A stretch of DNA of 64,000 nt from Heyndrickxia sp050281185 (GTDB lineage Bacteria > Bacillota > Bacilli > Bacillales > Bacillaceae_C): NCBI RefSeq assembly GCF_050281185.1, contig NZ_JBNNWS010000014.1, positions 105,107 to 169,106 on the forward strand. The letters run 5' to 3'. A program made the translations under genes and the position numbers. Shown here piece by piece: positions 17,505-25,401 of the stretch. How positions within the stretch are numbered: position 1 is the stretch's first letter; each line of letters begins with the position of its first letter. The notes under the pieces are model-generated. The model ran no database searches. It worked only from the letters and a program-made list of their open reading frames with translations, and was not told the origin of the DNA.

Positions 17505-18341
17505 GTGCCAGAGTTACCAGAAGTTGAAACGATAAGAAGGACATTACAAGAACTGGTTGTTGGGAAAACGATTCAACATGTTACAGTGTATTGGTCAAAA
17601 ATCATAAAAAAGCCGATCGAAGTAGAGCAATTCAATGATGCTTTAGCTGGTGAAACAATTACGGATATAAATAGAAGAGGGAAATTTTTAATTATAAATA
17701 CAACAACATTTGCTCTAGTTTCCCATCTGCGAATGGAAGGAAAGTACGGTCTTTTTAAAAGTTCCGAACCGTTTGATAAGCATACCCATGTTATCTTTCA
17801 TTTTACGGATGGGACAGAGTTACGGTATCGTGATGTCCGTAAATTTGGTACGATGCATTTATTTTTAAAGGGGGAAGAGAATACCAACCTTCCACTTTCT
17901 CAATTGGGACCTGAACCATTTTCGGCAAATTTCACAAAAAAATATTTACAAGAAAAACTCAAAAAAACTGAACGGAAAATAAAACCCGTTCTTCTAGATC
18001 AAACAATTGTAACAGGGCTGGGGAATATTTATGTCGATGAAGCACTATTTCGTGCTAAAATCCATCCAGAAAGAAAGGCAAATACTCTTTCTAGCAGAGA
18101 AATTACGGAGCTTCACCGTGAGATTATTAATACTTTAACTGAAGCGGTAGAAAAAGGCGGAAGCACCATTCGTTCGTATGTAAATTCTCAAGGACAAATT
18201 GGGATGTTTCAATTACAGCTCTTTGCCTATGGAAGAAAAGGGGAAGAATGTAAAAGATGTGGAACGCCGATTGAAAAAATTGTGACTGGAGGAAGAGGTA
18301 CCCACTTTTGTCCGAAATGTCAAAAAACGAAAAATAAATAA
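17505..18341 (+). CDS. mutM: Formamidopyrimidine-DNA glycosylase (Fpg)
   Basis: This enzyme excises 8-oxoguanine and other oxidised purines and nicks the abasic site. The mature N-terminus PELPEVET provides the catalytic proline and Glu. The conserved lysine of NRRGKFLII lies near residue 58, the H2TH motif includes QTIVTGLGNIYVDEALF, and a C-terminal zinc finger has four cysteines (CKRCG and CPKC). It is 278 residues. The start is GTG 17505 after GAGGTGA; removal of the initiator Met is required for activity. Coexpression with polA and coaE makes sense for repair. Confidence 0.97.
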   Translation: MPELPEVETIRRTLQELVVGKTIQHVTVYWSKIIKKPIEVEQFNDALAGETITDINRRGKFLIINTTTFALVSHLRMEGKYGLFKSSEPFDKHTHVIFHFTDGTELRYRDVRKFGTMHLFLKGEENTNLPLSQLGPEPFSANFTKKYLQEKLKKTERKIKPVLLDQTIVTGLGNIYVDEALFRAKIHPERKANTLSSREITELHREIINTLTEAVEKGGSTIRSYVNSQGQIGMFQLQLFAYGRKGEECKRCGTPIEKIVTGGRGTHFCPKCQKTKNK

Positions 18342-18376
18342 ATGTCTTAAATTTTTATTTCGATGAGGTAGAAAAT

Positions 18377-18979
18377 ATGACGATGATTTTAGGGTTAACT
18401 GGTGGGATTTCTAGTGGGAAAAGTACAGTATCAAACATGCTATCGGCAAAAGGATATACGATAATTGATGCAGATATAGCTGCAAGGGAAGTAGTAAATA
18501 TTGGTGAAAGTGCTTATCATCAAATAGTCGAAGCCTTTGGAGAGGACATACTACTTGAAGACAAGAGTTTAAATCGAAAAAAACTAGGCGGTATCGTATT
18601 TCATGATACGGAAAAAAGATTGCTTCTGAACAGTATTGTTCACCCTGCTGTCAGATCGTATATGCTACATAAAAAAGAAGAGGCAATTGCTGTAGGGAAG
18701 AAAACAGTCATAATGGATATCCCATTATTATTTGAAAGTAAACTTACGTATATGGTGGATCGAACAATCCTTGTATATGTCGATCAGATGGTTCAACTAC
18801 AGAGGTTAATGAATAGGGATCAACTGTCAAAAGAAGAAGCACTAGCAAGAATGAATGCACAAATGCCACTGGAAGAAAAAATTAAATTATCCGATGCTGT
18901 TATTGATAATAATCAAGATATTGATAAGACGAAAAAACAGCTAGAAAACATTATTAATGATTGGAAGCTGCGTCCTTAA
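18377..18979 (+). CDS. coaE: Dephospho-CoA kinase
   Basis: CoaE performs the last step of coenzyme A synthesis, phosphorylating the 3' hydroxyl of dephospho-CoA. The 200-residue protein carries the P-loop GLTGGISSGKST at about residues 6-17, DADIAAREV, and the lid region HPAVRSYMLHKKEEA. ATG 18377 follows GATGAGGTAG. It lies 35 bases after mutM; the ytaF gene that separates the two in B. subtilis is missing. A terminator follows. Confidence 0.96.
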   Translation: MTMILGLTGGISSGKSTVSNMLSAKGYTIIDADIAAREVVNIGESAYHQIVEAFGEDILLEDKSLNRKKLGGIVFHDTEKRLLLNSIVHPAVRSYMLHKKEEAIAVGKKTVIMDIPLLFESKLTYMVDRTILVYVDQMVQLQRLMNRDQLSKEEALARMNAQMPLEEKIKLSDAVIDNNQDIDKTKKQLENIINDWKLRP

Positions 18980-19001
18980 TAAGCAAAACGAAAGAACAAA
19001 G

Positions 19002-19035
19002 AAATCACTATTACCATAAATAGTGATTTTTTTTG
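19002..19035 (+). terminator. Rho-independent terminator after coaE
   Basis: The perfect 11-bp stem AAATCACTATT / AATAGTGATTT has a short loop and is followed by a run of T residues. Confidence 0.9.
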
Positions 19036-19093
19036 TTTTAGTATATGTGTTTTGTGAAATATACACCAATTAATACTTACATAATACAACAAA

Positions 19094-19104
19094 TGTGTTA
19101 TACT
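19094..19104 (+). promoter_or_regulatory. Predicted CcpN operator overlapping the gapB -10 region
   Basis: TGTGTTATACT matches the CcpN consensus TRTGHYATAYW at all 11 positions and overlaps the probable -10 box TATACT (19099-19104). A second site, TGTGAAATATA at 19053-19063, has one mismatch. CcpN is the known glycolytic repressor of gapB in B. subtilis; its binding here is predicted. Confidence 0.6.
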
Positions 19105-19160
19105 ATTTTTAGCAAAACTACACAATAAGTATAACGTTAAATATTTGGAGGCTAGCATTG

Positions 19161-20192
19161 ATGAAAACAAGAATAGCAATTAATGGATTTGGTCGAATTG
19201 GTCGAATGGTTTTTCGAAAAGCGATATTAGAAAATGATTTAGATATAGTAGCAATTAATGCAAGTTATCCGGCTGAAACATTAGCGCATTTAATTAAATA
19301 TGACACCAATCATGGGAAATTTGATGCAGATATTCTTTATACTGAAGAAGCATTAATTGTAAATGGACATCGAATTCAGTTACTTAATCAGCGCAATCCA
19401 AATGAACTTCCTTGGGAAGAACTAAATATAGATATCGTTATTGAAGCTACTGGAAAATTTAATGCACGTGATAAAGCAGCACTTCATTTACAAGCTGGTG
19501 CAAAAAAAGTTATATTAACAGCTCCAGGGAAAAATGAAGATGTAACCATTGTAATGGGAGTAAATGAAAGCGCATTAAATATATCAGAACATGATATTAT
19601 TTCTAATGCCTCTTGTACAACCAATTGTTTAGCTCCTGTTGTAAAAGTTTTACATGAGCAATTTGGAATAGAAAATGGCTTGATGACTACGGTCCATGCA
19701 TATACAAATGATCAAAAGAACATTGATAATCCACACAAGGATTTACGTCGTGCACGTGCATGTGCTCAATCAATTATTCCTACCACTACAGGGGCAGCAA
19801 AAGCATTAGCGCTAGTTCTTCCTGAGTTAAAAGGAAAACTGCACGGAATGGCATTAAGGGTGCCGACACCAAATGTATCACTTGTAGATTTAGTGGTGGA
19901 TTTGAAGAAAGAGATTACAGTAGAAGATGTCAATAATGCTTTTATTACAGCTTCAACGGGATCTCTGCAAGGGATTTTAGATTATACAACTGAACCGCTT
20001 GTATCTATTGACTTTAATACAAATCCTCATTCTACAATTATCGATGGATTATCAACTATCGTAATGGAAGGAAAAAAAGTAAAAGTTCTCGCTTGGTATG
20101 ATAATGAATGGGGCTATTCCTGCCGCGTTGTCGATCTAACAAAATACGTAGGTAAAGAACTAAATAAGAAATCAGAAGTTAATATTGGCTAG
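19161..20192 (+). CDS. gapB: NADP-preferring glyceraldehyde-3-phosphate dehydrogenase (gluconeogenic)
   Basis: GapB makes glyceraldehyde 3-phosphate in gluconeogenesis. The protein has INGFGRIGR for the dinucleotide fold, the catalytic SNASCTTNCLAP, and the GapB-typical stretch NDQKNIDNPHKDLRRARA. After the second beta strand it reads INASYPAETLAHL where glycolytic GapA has an Asp that favours NAD, which supports NADP use. The start is ATG 19161, nine bases after GGAGG; the preceding TTG is rejected on spacing. It is monocistronic between two terminators, with a CcpN-type site upstream, as expected for a gene off during glycolysis. Confidence 0.95.
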   Translation: MKTRIAINGFGRIGRMVFRKAILENDLDIVAINASYPAETLAHLIKYDTNHGKFDADILYTEEALIVNGHRIQLLNQRNPNELPWEELNIDIVIEATGKFNARDKAALHLQAGAKKVILTAPGKNEDVTIVMGVNESALNISEHDIISNASCTTNCLAPVVKVLHEQFGIENGLMTTVHAYTNDQKNIDNPHKDLRRARACAQSIIPTTTGAAKALALVLPELKGKLHGMALRVPTPNVSLVDLVVDLKKEITVEDVNNAFITASTGSLQGILDYTTEPLVSIDFNTNPHSTIIDGLSTIVMEGKKVKVLAWYDNEWGYSCRVVDLTKYVGKELNKKSEVNIG

Positions 20193-20213
20193 GAACAAAT
20201 ACGCAAACGCCTT

Positions 20214-20250
20214 GATCAGCCTCGAGGGGCTAGGTGCTGGAGCTGGGCGA
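20214..20250 (-). repeat. Dispersed repeat, AGCTCCAG family, copy 2 (fragment)
   Basis: On the minus strand this reads TCGCCCAGCTCCAGCACCTA then GCCCCTCGAGGC, matching the left edge of the 9.0 kb copy. Only the edge is present. It lies just before the gapB terminator. Confidence 0.55.
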
Positions 20251-20256
20251 TGAATA

Positions 20257-20285
20257 AAGCTTGCTGAGGACAGCAAGCTTTTTTT
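20257..20285 (+). terminator. Rho-independent terminator after gapB
   Basis: The perfect stem AAGCTTGCTG / CAGCAAGCTT has a four-base loop and is followed by T residues. Confidence 0.9.
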
Positions 20286-20310
20286 AATCAAATAATTTTT
20301 GAAATGTATA

Positions 20311-20339
20311 TTGCAAAAAGAAATTAAACCAAGTATACT
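20311..20339 (+). promoter_or_regulatory. Predicted sigma-A promoter of speD
   Basis: TTGCAA (20311-20316) and TATACT (20334-20339) are 17 bases apart. The predicted start near 20346 leaves an untranslated leader of about 160 bases. Confidence 0.65.
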
Positions 20340-20345
20340 AATTTT

Positions 20346-20505
20346 CGTGAACTTCACTAAGTAATAGATTGAAAAATTTAATATTAGTGACTACTTAAAG
20401 GGTTAGGACCTCTTAGGACTAACTTTCCCCCGTGGTAGTTGCGTATGTGTGACAGCGATTAAGTTTATTTACCGCAAAAATATTAAGTTTAAGGGGGAAC
20501 GATCA
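20346..20505 (+). other. Long structured leader upstream of speD
   Basis: The leader holds a nested hairpin at 20402-20423 (outer GTTAG / CTAAC, inner CCT / AGG) followed by CCCCC, and an inverted repeat CACTAA / TTAGTG further upstream. There is no T-run, so transcription attenuation is not evident. I do not recognise it as a known riboswitch. Confidence 0.4.
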
Positions 20506-20871
20506 ATGGAAACAATGGGTCGTCATGTAATTTCTGAATTATGGGGTTGCAATTTTGAAAAGTTGAACAATATGGATTTTATTGAAAAAACGTTTGTTGA
20601 TGCAGCATTAAAGTCTGGTGCTGAAATACGTGAAGTTGCGTTTCATAAATTTGCTCCACAAGGTGTAAGTGGAGTGGTAATCATTTCTGAATCTCATTTA
20701 ACTATCCATAGTTTTCCTGAACATGGATATGCTAGTATTGATGTGTACACATGCGGGAATTTAGATCCCAACATTGCCGCTGATTATATAGCTGAAAGTT
20801 TAAATGCTGAGAAAAGGGAAACCATTGAACTACCTAGAGGTATGGGTTCCGTAGAAGTAAAACAATCGTAA
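20506..20871 (+). CDS. speD: S-adenosylmethionine decarboxylase proenzyme
   Basis: SpeD makes decarboxylated S-adenosylmethionine, the aminopropyl donor for spermidine. The 121-residue proenzyme cleaves itself between Glu62 and Ser63 in SESHLTIHSFPEHG, turning Ser63 into the pyruvoyl cofactor; His68 and Cys83 are the expected processing and catalytic residues. The start is ATG 20506 after AAGGGGGA (20491-20498). An upstream in-frame extension has no ribosome site and is absent from relatives. It sits in its usual place between gapB and nrdR. Confidence 0.97.
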   Translation: METMGRHVISELWGCNFEKLNNMDFIEKTFVDAALKSGAEIREVAFHKFAPQGVSGVVIISESHLTIHSFPEHGYASIDVYTCGNLDPNIAADYIAESLNAEKRETIELPRGMGSVEVKQS

Positions 20872-20909
20872 ATAAAATGTACTTTAATAAATTCAAGTAA
20901 GAAACTAGT

Positions 20910-20937
20910 AACGGGGTATGTATACCTCGTTTTTTTC
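20910..20937 (+). terminator. Rho-independent terminator after speD
   Basis: The near-palindrome AACGGGGTAT / ATACCTCGTT, with one G-T pair, is followed by seven T residues. Confidence 0.75.
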
Positions 20938-21003
20938 TTGTGATTTTCATTTGTTTTATATATCATGAAAGTAATAAAGATCTTTAAATGGAGCTGATCA
21001 TCT

Positions 21004-21462
21004 ATGAAATGTCCTTCATGTTCACACAGTGGAACACGTGTTGTTGATTCGCGTCCAATAGACGAGGGGCGTTCGATTCGTAGAAGGCGAGAATGTGAAC
21101 TTTGCTCCTTTCGATTTACTACTTTTGAGAAAGTGGAAGAGACACCGCTCATTGTAGTCAAAAAGGAAGGAGTAAGAGAAGAATTTACCCGTGAAAAAAT
21201 ATTACGAGGATTAATAAAAGCCTGTGAAAAAAGGCCGGTAGCACTTGCACAATTAGAAAAAATATCATTAGAGATTGAGAAGGAATTAAGAAATCTTGGC
21301 TACTCTGAGGTTAATTCAGAATTTATTGGCGAATTAGTAATGGACAAGCTTGCAAAGGTTGATGAGGTAGCATATGTACGGTTTGCTTCTGTGTATCGAC
21401 AATTTAAGGATATTAATGTGTTTTTAGAAGAGTTAAAGGAATTGATTAAAAAAGAACAGTAA
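21004..21462 (+). CDS. nrdR: Transcriptional repressor NrdR
   Basis: NrdR represses ribonucleotide reductase genes in response to dATP/ATP. The 152 residues hold an N-terminal zinc ribbon with Cys3, Cys6, Cys31 and Cys34, containing SRPIDEGRSIRRRRECELC, and then an ATP-cone domain (VVKKEGVREEFTREKILRG). ATG 21004 follows a weak GGAG. I did not find a clear NrdR box in this window, so its targets lie elsewhere. Synteny speD-nrdR-dnaB-dnaI is as in B. subtilis. Confidence 0.97.
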   Translation: MKCPSCSHSGTRVVDSRPIDEGRSIRRRRECELCSFRFTTFEKVEETPLIVVKKEGVREEFTREKILRGLIKACEKRPVALAQLEKISLEIEKELRNLGYSEVNSEFIGELVMDKLAKVDEVAYVRFASVYRQFKDINVFLEELKELIKKEQ

Positions 21463-21493
21463 AGGCTAGAGATAACTTGTCTAGCCTTTTTTA
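21461..21493 (+). terminator. Rho-independent terminator after nrdR
   Basis: The perfect 10-bp stem AAAGGCTAGA / TCTAGCCTTT is followed by T residues. A second small hairpin (AACGC / GCGTT with T-run) lies at about 21511-21529, just before dnaB, beside another GCTTTGTTAAAC sequence. Confidence 0.85.
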
Positions 21494-21548
21494 AAATATT
21501 GCTTTGTTAAACGCTCAGAGGGCGTTTTTCTAATAAGGAAGTGTAATA

Positions 21549-22946
21549 ATGAATCAAATGTGGAATGAGGTCCAGCCTGTTGATCGGTACCAAGTAGTAT
21601 CTAATGGACTCCTGCATGAATATGATCGGAAGGTCATCTCGTTTCTATATCAGCCATTAATCGGAACGAATTGTTTTAGTTTATATTCTATTCTTTGGAA
21701 TGAATTGGAGGAGAACAGACTTTGGTCAGATGAATGGACACATTATCACTTAATGAATTTTTTAGCATTAAACTTAAAAGAAATTTATGAGGCACGATTA
21801 AAACTTGAAGGTATCGGATTACTTAAAACATATGTAAAAAAAGCAGGGGATGAACGAAGTTTCATTTACGAGCTTCAACCACCACTATCACCTGAGCAAT
21901 TTTTCACCGATGGGATGCTCAACGTTTTTTTATATAGACAATTAGGGCATAGTCATTTTCAAAGATTAAAAAAGTTTTTCTCTGATCGAGCAATAGAAAA
22001 GGATGCACATCAGGAAATTACTCGAACTTTTCAAGATGTATTTACCACTAATGGAAATCAATTTATTCAAGATGTAGATGCGCAAAATGCGAGTACGATT
22101 GACAATCATCACCAGTATATCTCACGAAAAAATACAAGTACAATAAAAGTAAATGCAGAGGATTTTAATTTTGAATTATTGTTTGCAGGTTTACATGAGT
22201 TACTAATACCCAAAAAAGCGATTACTAAGCAGGTAAAAGAAGCAATTAGTAATCTTGCTTTTTTATATAATGTCAATGCTGTTGAAATGAAAAATTTACT
22301 TCTTAGCTCCCTTAATTCTGAACAAGAAATAGATATAAATGAACTTCGTAAGGCCACTAGAGATTGGTATCAATTAGAGCATGCTGATGAGGTTCCCAAA
22401 TTAGTGGATCGCGTGCAGCCAAGTATCCACCGAGACGTTTCAGAAGAAACAAAAACTCAAGAGGATAAATTAATTTATTATTTAGAGATTACATCCCCTC
22501 GTCAGCTTCTAATCGATATTTCGGATGGAGCAGAACCTTCAAAAGGTGATCTGCAAGCGATTGAGGAAATTATGTTTCAACAGCAGCTCCCAGCTGGTGT
22601 TGTGAATGTTTTAATTCAATATGTTATGCTAAAAACAGATATGAAATTGACCAAAAATTACTTAGAAAAAATCGCCTCCCACTGGTCTAGAAAAAAAGTG
22701 AAAACAGTAAAAGAGGCAATGGAATTAGCAAAAAACGAACATCGCCAATATCAACAATGGGCTGATAATAAAAAGGATAAAAAAACGATTAAGAAACCAA
22801 CAATTCGTACAGAAAAATTACCAAAATGGTTTACTGAGAAAGATGAAATACCTAAAGAAAATATTGATATTCAGGATGAAGAATCCATTGAAGAAAAGCG
22901 TAGAAGACTTGAATCCATTCAAAAAAAATATAAAAACGGGAGGTGA
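21549..22946 (+). CDS. dnaB: Replication initiation and membrane attachment protein DnaB
   Basis: Firmicute DnaB is part of the DnaD-DnaB-DnaI system that loads the replicative helicase at oriC and at restarted forks. It is unrelated to the E. coli DnaB helicase. The 465-residue protein has the N-terminal winged-helix region starting at VQPVDRYQVVSNGLL, and a C-terminal DnaB/DnaD-like helical domain near residues 305-380 ending in the YxxxIAxxW-type signature, here NYLEKIASHWSRKKVKTVKE. The basic tail is low complexity. ATG 21549 follows a short AAGGAAGTG. It is coupled to dnaI. Confidence 0.95.
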   Translation: MNQMWNEVQPVDRYQVVSNGLLHEYDRKVISFLYQPLIGTNCFSLYSILWNELEENRLWSDEWTHYHLMNFLALNLKEIYEARLKLEGIGLLKTYVKKAGDERSFIYELQPPLSPEQFFTDGMLNVFLYRQLGHSHFQRLKKFFSDRAIEKDAHQEITRTFQDVFTTNGNQFIQDVDAQNASTIDNHHQYISRKNTSTIKVNAEDFNFELLFAGLHELLIPKKAITKQVKEAISNLAFLYNVNAVEMKNLLLSSLNSEQEIDINELRKATRDWYQLEHADEVPKLVDRVQPSIHRDVSEETKTQEDKLIYYLEITSPRQLLIDISDGAEPSKGDLQAIEEIMFQQQLPAGVVNVLIQYVMLKTDMKLTKNYLEKIASHWSRKKVKTVKEAMELAKNEHRQYQQWADNKKDKKTIKKPTIRTEKLPKWFTEKDEIPKENIDIQDEESIEEKRRRLESIQKKYKNGR

Positions 22947-22951
22947 AAAAG

Positions 22952-23887
22952 TTGGAAAGCATTAATGATACATTAAGAAGTCTATCCATGAACAGTAGCT
23001 TTAAACAAAGATATAGCGATATGAAACATGAAATTATGAATCATCCAGATATCCGACAATTTTTTCTAAGCCATCAAGGTGAGATAACATCATCGATGGT
23101 AGAAAACAGTTTGATGAAATTGTACGAGTATATTACTCAAACGAAGGATTGTCAGGCATGTTCTAGGCTAGAAAGTTGCGTAAATATGATGCAGGGATTT
23201 GAACCAAAATTAATTTTAAACAGCAATTCTATTGATATTCAATATCATCCGTGCAGGAAAAAAATTGTACATGATGAACGGAAAAAGACGGAAAAATTAA
23301 TTCAAAGCATCTATGTACCTAAGGATATATTACAAGCGTCTTTTGCTGATTTTTCTTTGGAATCAGATGGAAGATTAATGGCCTATGAACATGCAGAGCG
23401 TTTTGTACGAGAATATGAAATTGGTAAAAAAATGAAGGGTCTTTACCTTTATGGTAAGTTTGGCGTTGGTAAATCCTATTTATTAGGGGCGATTGCTAAT
23501 CATTTAGCAGAAAAGAAACAAATCTCTTCTTTAATCGTTTACGTTCCGGAGTTTTTCCGGGAAATGAAGCAATCATTAAGTGATCATTCCACTAATGATA
23601 AGCTGGAAGTGGTAAAAAAAGCGCCTGTTTTAATGCTAGATGACATTGGAGCTGAAGTAATGACGAGCTGGACAAGGGATGAAATTCTTGGTTCAATTAT
23701 ACAGTTTCGAATGCAAGAGAATTTGCCTACCTTCTTTTCTTCTAATTTTGACTATGGAGAACTCCAACATCACCTTACCTACTCTCAAAGAGGTGAAGAA
23801 GAAAAAATCAAAGCAGCACGAATTATGGAGAGAATTAAATATTTATCAACACCCATACTAGTTAACGGTCCAAATTTAAGAAACTAG
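22952..23887 (+). CDS. dnaI: Primosomal protein DnaI (helicase loader)
   Basis: DnaI is the AAA+ loader for the DnaC helicase. The N-terminal half holds a zinc-binding cysteine cluster (CQACSRLESC and YHPC), and the C-terminal half holds the Walker A GKFGVGKS and Walker B VLMLDDIGAE. The start is most likely TTG 22952, giving MESINDTL and lying seven bases after GGGAGGTG (22938-22945); a GTG at 22943 is inside that ribosome site. The dnaB stop at 22944-22946 overlaps the site, so the two are translationally coupled. Confidence 0.95.
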   Translation: MESINDTLRSLSMNSSFKQRYSDMKHEIMNHPDIRQFFLSHQGEITSSMVENSLMKLYEYITQTKDCQACSRLESCVNMMQGFEPKLILNSNSIDIQYHPCRKKIVHDERKKTEKLIQSIYVPKDILQASFADFSLESDGRLMAYEHAERFVREYEIGKKMKGLYLYGKFGVGKSYLLGAIANHLAEKKQISSLIVYVPEFFREMKQSLSDHSTNDKLEVVKKAPVLMLDDIGAEVMTSWTRDEILGSIIQFRMQENLPTFFSSNFDYGELQHHLTYSQRGEEEKIKAARIMERIKYLSTPILVNGPNLRN

Positions 23888-23909
23888 GATGGGTAATACT
23901 TCTAGTGTC

Positions 23910-23953
23910 TGTTCAAAAATTCGACTGCTATTTTTCTCGGACTTTTTGATCAA
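23910..23953 (-). repeat. 44-bp internally deleted copy of the TTGTTCAAAAAG MITE-like repeat
   Basis: On the minus strand this reads TTGATCAAAAAGTCCGAGAA, then AAATAGCAGTCGAATTTTTGAACA. It matches the left 40 bases of the element at 55366 and then jumps directly to the right end. The shared AAGAGG flank is also present. It lies between dnaI and ytxC. Confidence 0.75.
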
Positions 23954-24023
23954 CCTCTTCTAAATTGTCCAAGCAACCCATATATATATAACATGGATTA
24001 TTCCATGTTAAGGGGGGATATGC

Positions 24024-24881
24024 TTGGACTTTATTTTTAAAGAAATAGATGATGCCATTTGGCTTCATGAGTATTTTATTAAAAGAAATAAAAATGTTTG
24101 GTTCCATGAGACAATTTTTCAAAATCAAAAACAATATTTTCTAACGATTGATGTAAATGTGGTTCCTAAAGAAGAGGTTAAGTCTGGATTTATTAAATTT
24201 ATCATAATGAAAAAGCGGGTAGATTGGGTTAAAGATATTCTTAAAGAGTATTTTTATTATAAAGAGGATTCCGAACAAAATAATATATTAGACATTGTGA
24301 TTGAGATGTTCAACGGTGAAAGAAAAGAACTGACAAACAATATAGGGAAGATGAATGATGAGGAAATGATTCAAGAAGCGATATTTCCTTTATTTGAACA
24401 ACATGAATCAGTTTCTTTTGACTCTTTGATTAAATTTAGACTAAAAAAATATTTTGATCAATTAATTCAATATGTCGAAATGGCGATTGATGAATATAAA
24501 ATGGAACAGGAATACCAAGTTTTCATTCAAATGTTAAGGGATTATCTTCATAAACGCGAGCCACTAATGAATACAATTCGAATTTATTTCGGAAGCAAGG
24601 TTAGGTTTTATAATGAACAATTTAAGGAACTTTCGAGAGAAGAAATTTCAGATTTATTGGATAGAAGGCTATTAACAAATCATCCTGTATATATTGATTC
24701 TGTTACAATTGCCCCATTATTATCAATCGCGCCAAAGAACATATACCTATATGTAGATTCAGAAGAAAATGGTTTGAACCGTACGATTCAAAATATTTTT
24801 GAAGAGAGAGTTGTGCTGTTAAGAAAAGAACAGTTTTGGTTAGAAAAAAGTACATTAGCTGATGATACTGTAAAGCGTTGA
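24024..24881 (+). CDS. ytxC: Conserved YtxC-like protein of unknown function
   Basis: This 285-residue soluble protein lies between dnaI and thrS, where B. subtilis has ytxC. There are no recognisable catalytic motifs and no membrane segments; it is rich in charged helices, and the C-terminus (SIAPKNIYLYVDSEENGLN) is the most conserved-looking part. The start is TTG 24024 after AAGGGGGG at 24010-24017; the ATG at 24020 is out of frame and soon closed. The ytxB gene that precedes ytxC in B. subtilis is absent here. The function is unknown; related proteins are described only as sporulation-associated. Confidence 0.78.
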   Translation: MDFIFKEIDDAIWLHEYFIKRNKNVWFHETIFQNQKQYFLTIDVNVVPKEEVKSGFIKFIIMKKRVDWVKDILKEYFYYKEDSEQNNILDIVIEMFNGERKELTNNIGKMNDEEMIQEAIFPLFEQHESVSFDSLIKFRLKKYFDQLIQYVEMAIDEYKMEQEYQVFIQMLRDYLHKREPLMNTIRIYFGSKVRFYNEQFKELSREEISDLLDRRLLTNHPVYIDSVTIAPLLSIAPKNIYLYVDSEENGLNRTIQNIFEERVVLLRKEQFWLEKSTLADDTVKR

Positions 24882-24898
24882 AAAATTTTTCTTGCCTC

Positions 24899-24927
24899 TT
24901 GATTTTCTTGGACGAACGAACTATAAT
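24899..24927 (+). promoter_or_regulatory. Predicted sigma-A promoter of thrS
   Basis: TTGATT (24899-24904) and TATAAT (24922-24927) are separated by 17 bases, about 60 bases before the T-box stem I. Confidence 0.75.
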
Positions 24928-24989
24928 TACGTACATATTAAGAAAAATGTATATTGCCTTAATAAGAGGCTTGTTTAATAAAAACAGTT

Positions 24990-25237
24990 AAATGTAATGA
25001 TGAGGACAAGAGTATTCCTTTACGGTTCACAGAGAGGAAAGATCAGGTGAAACTTTCCAACACGAATTGAGTACTTACCACCTCTAAACAGCAGCTGCAA
25101 ACGATTTTCCTATTAGCAGCTGACGGAAACATTCCGTTACAAATGATCCGAAGTCATATTGTCTTTTCTTCAATATGAAAACTAGGGTGGAACCACGTGT
25201 GTTAAACTCGTCCCTTTCCATAGGGACGAGTTTTTTT
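24990..25237 (+). promoter_or_regulatory. T-box leader controlling thrS (threonine specifier)
   Basis: T-box RNAs sense uncharged tRNA. The conserved T-box AGGGTGGAACCACG starts at 25184. Stem I begins near GATGAGGACAAGAGTA; its 3' side reads ACCACCTC, so the specifier is ACC (25077-25079, Thr), followed by the expected A and by CCTC pairing with GAGG. The terminator arm AACTCGTCCC / GGGACGAGTT with T-run is at 25204-25237. The specifier agrees with the downstream enzyme. Confidence 0.95.
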
Positions 25238-25241
25238 AATT

Positions 25242-25372
25242 TAGGCTTTGTTACTTGAGTATTGTTGAAAAAATCACCTGTATAGTATACGTGAGACAAT
25301 TTCTTTAGTGAATCATGCTGTACATATACCACCTAGGGTTATTAGGAACAACAACATTGTTTAACAATGCCT
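25242..25372 (+). repeat. Dispersed repeat, GGCTTTGTT family, copy C (between thrS T-box and thrS)
   Basis: It begins TAGGCTTTGTTACTTGAG, carries the core TTGTTGAAAAAATCACCTG with GTGAGACAATTTCT, and ends ATTGTTTAACAATGCCT. The ends form an imperfect inverted repeat. It matches copy A in the icd-mdh spacer. It starts four bases after the attenuator T-run and ends 29 bases before the thrS start. Confidence 0.7.
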
Positions 25373-25401
25373 TTTTATAAATAAATAAAGGAGTGTACAA
25401 A

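Noticed and set aside
20784..21161. 125-codon minus-strand open frame over speD and nrdR
   Set aside because: It is antisense to two well-supported genes and crosses the speD terminator.
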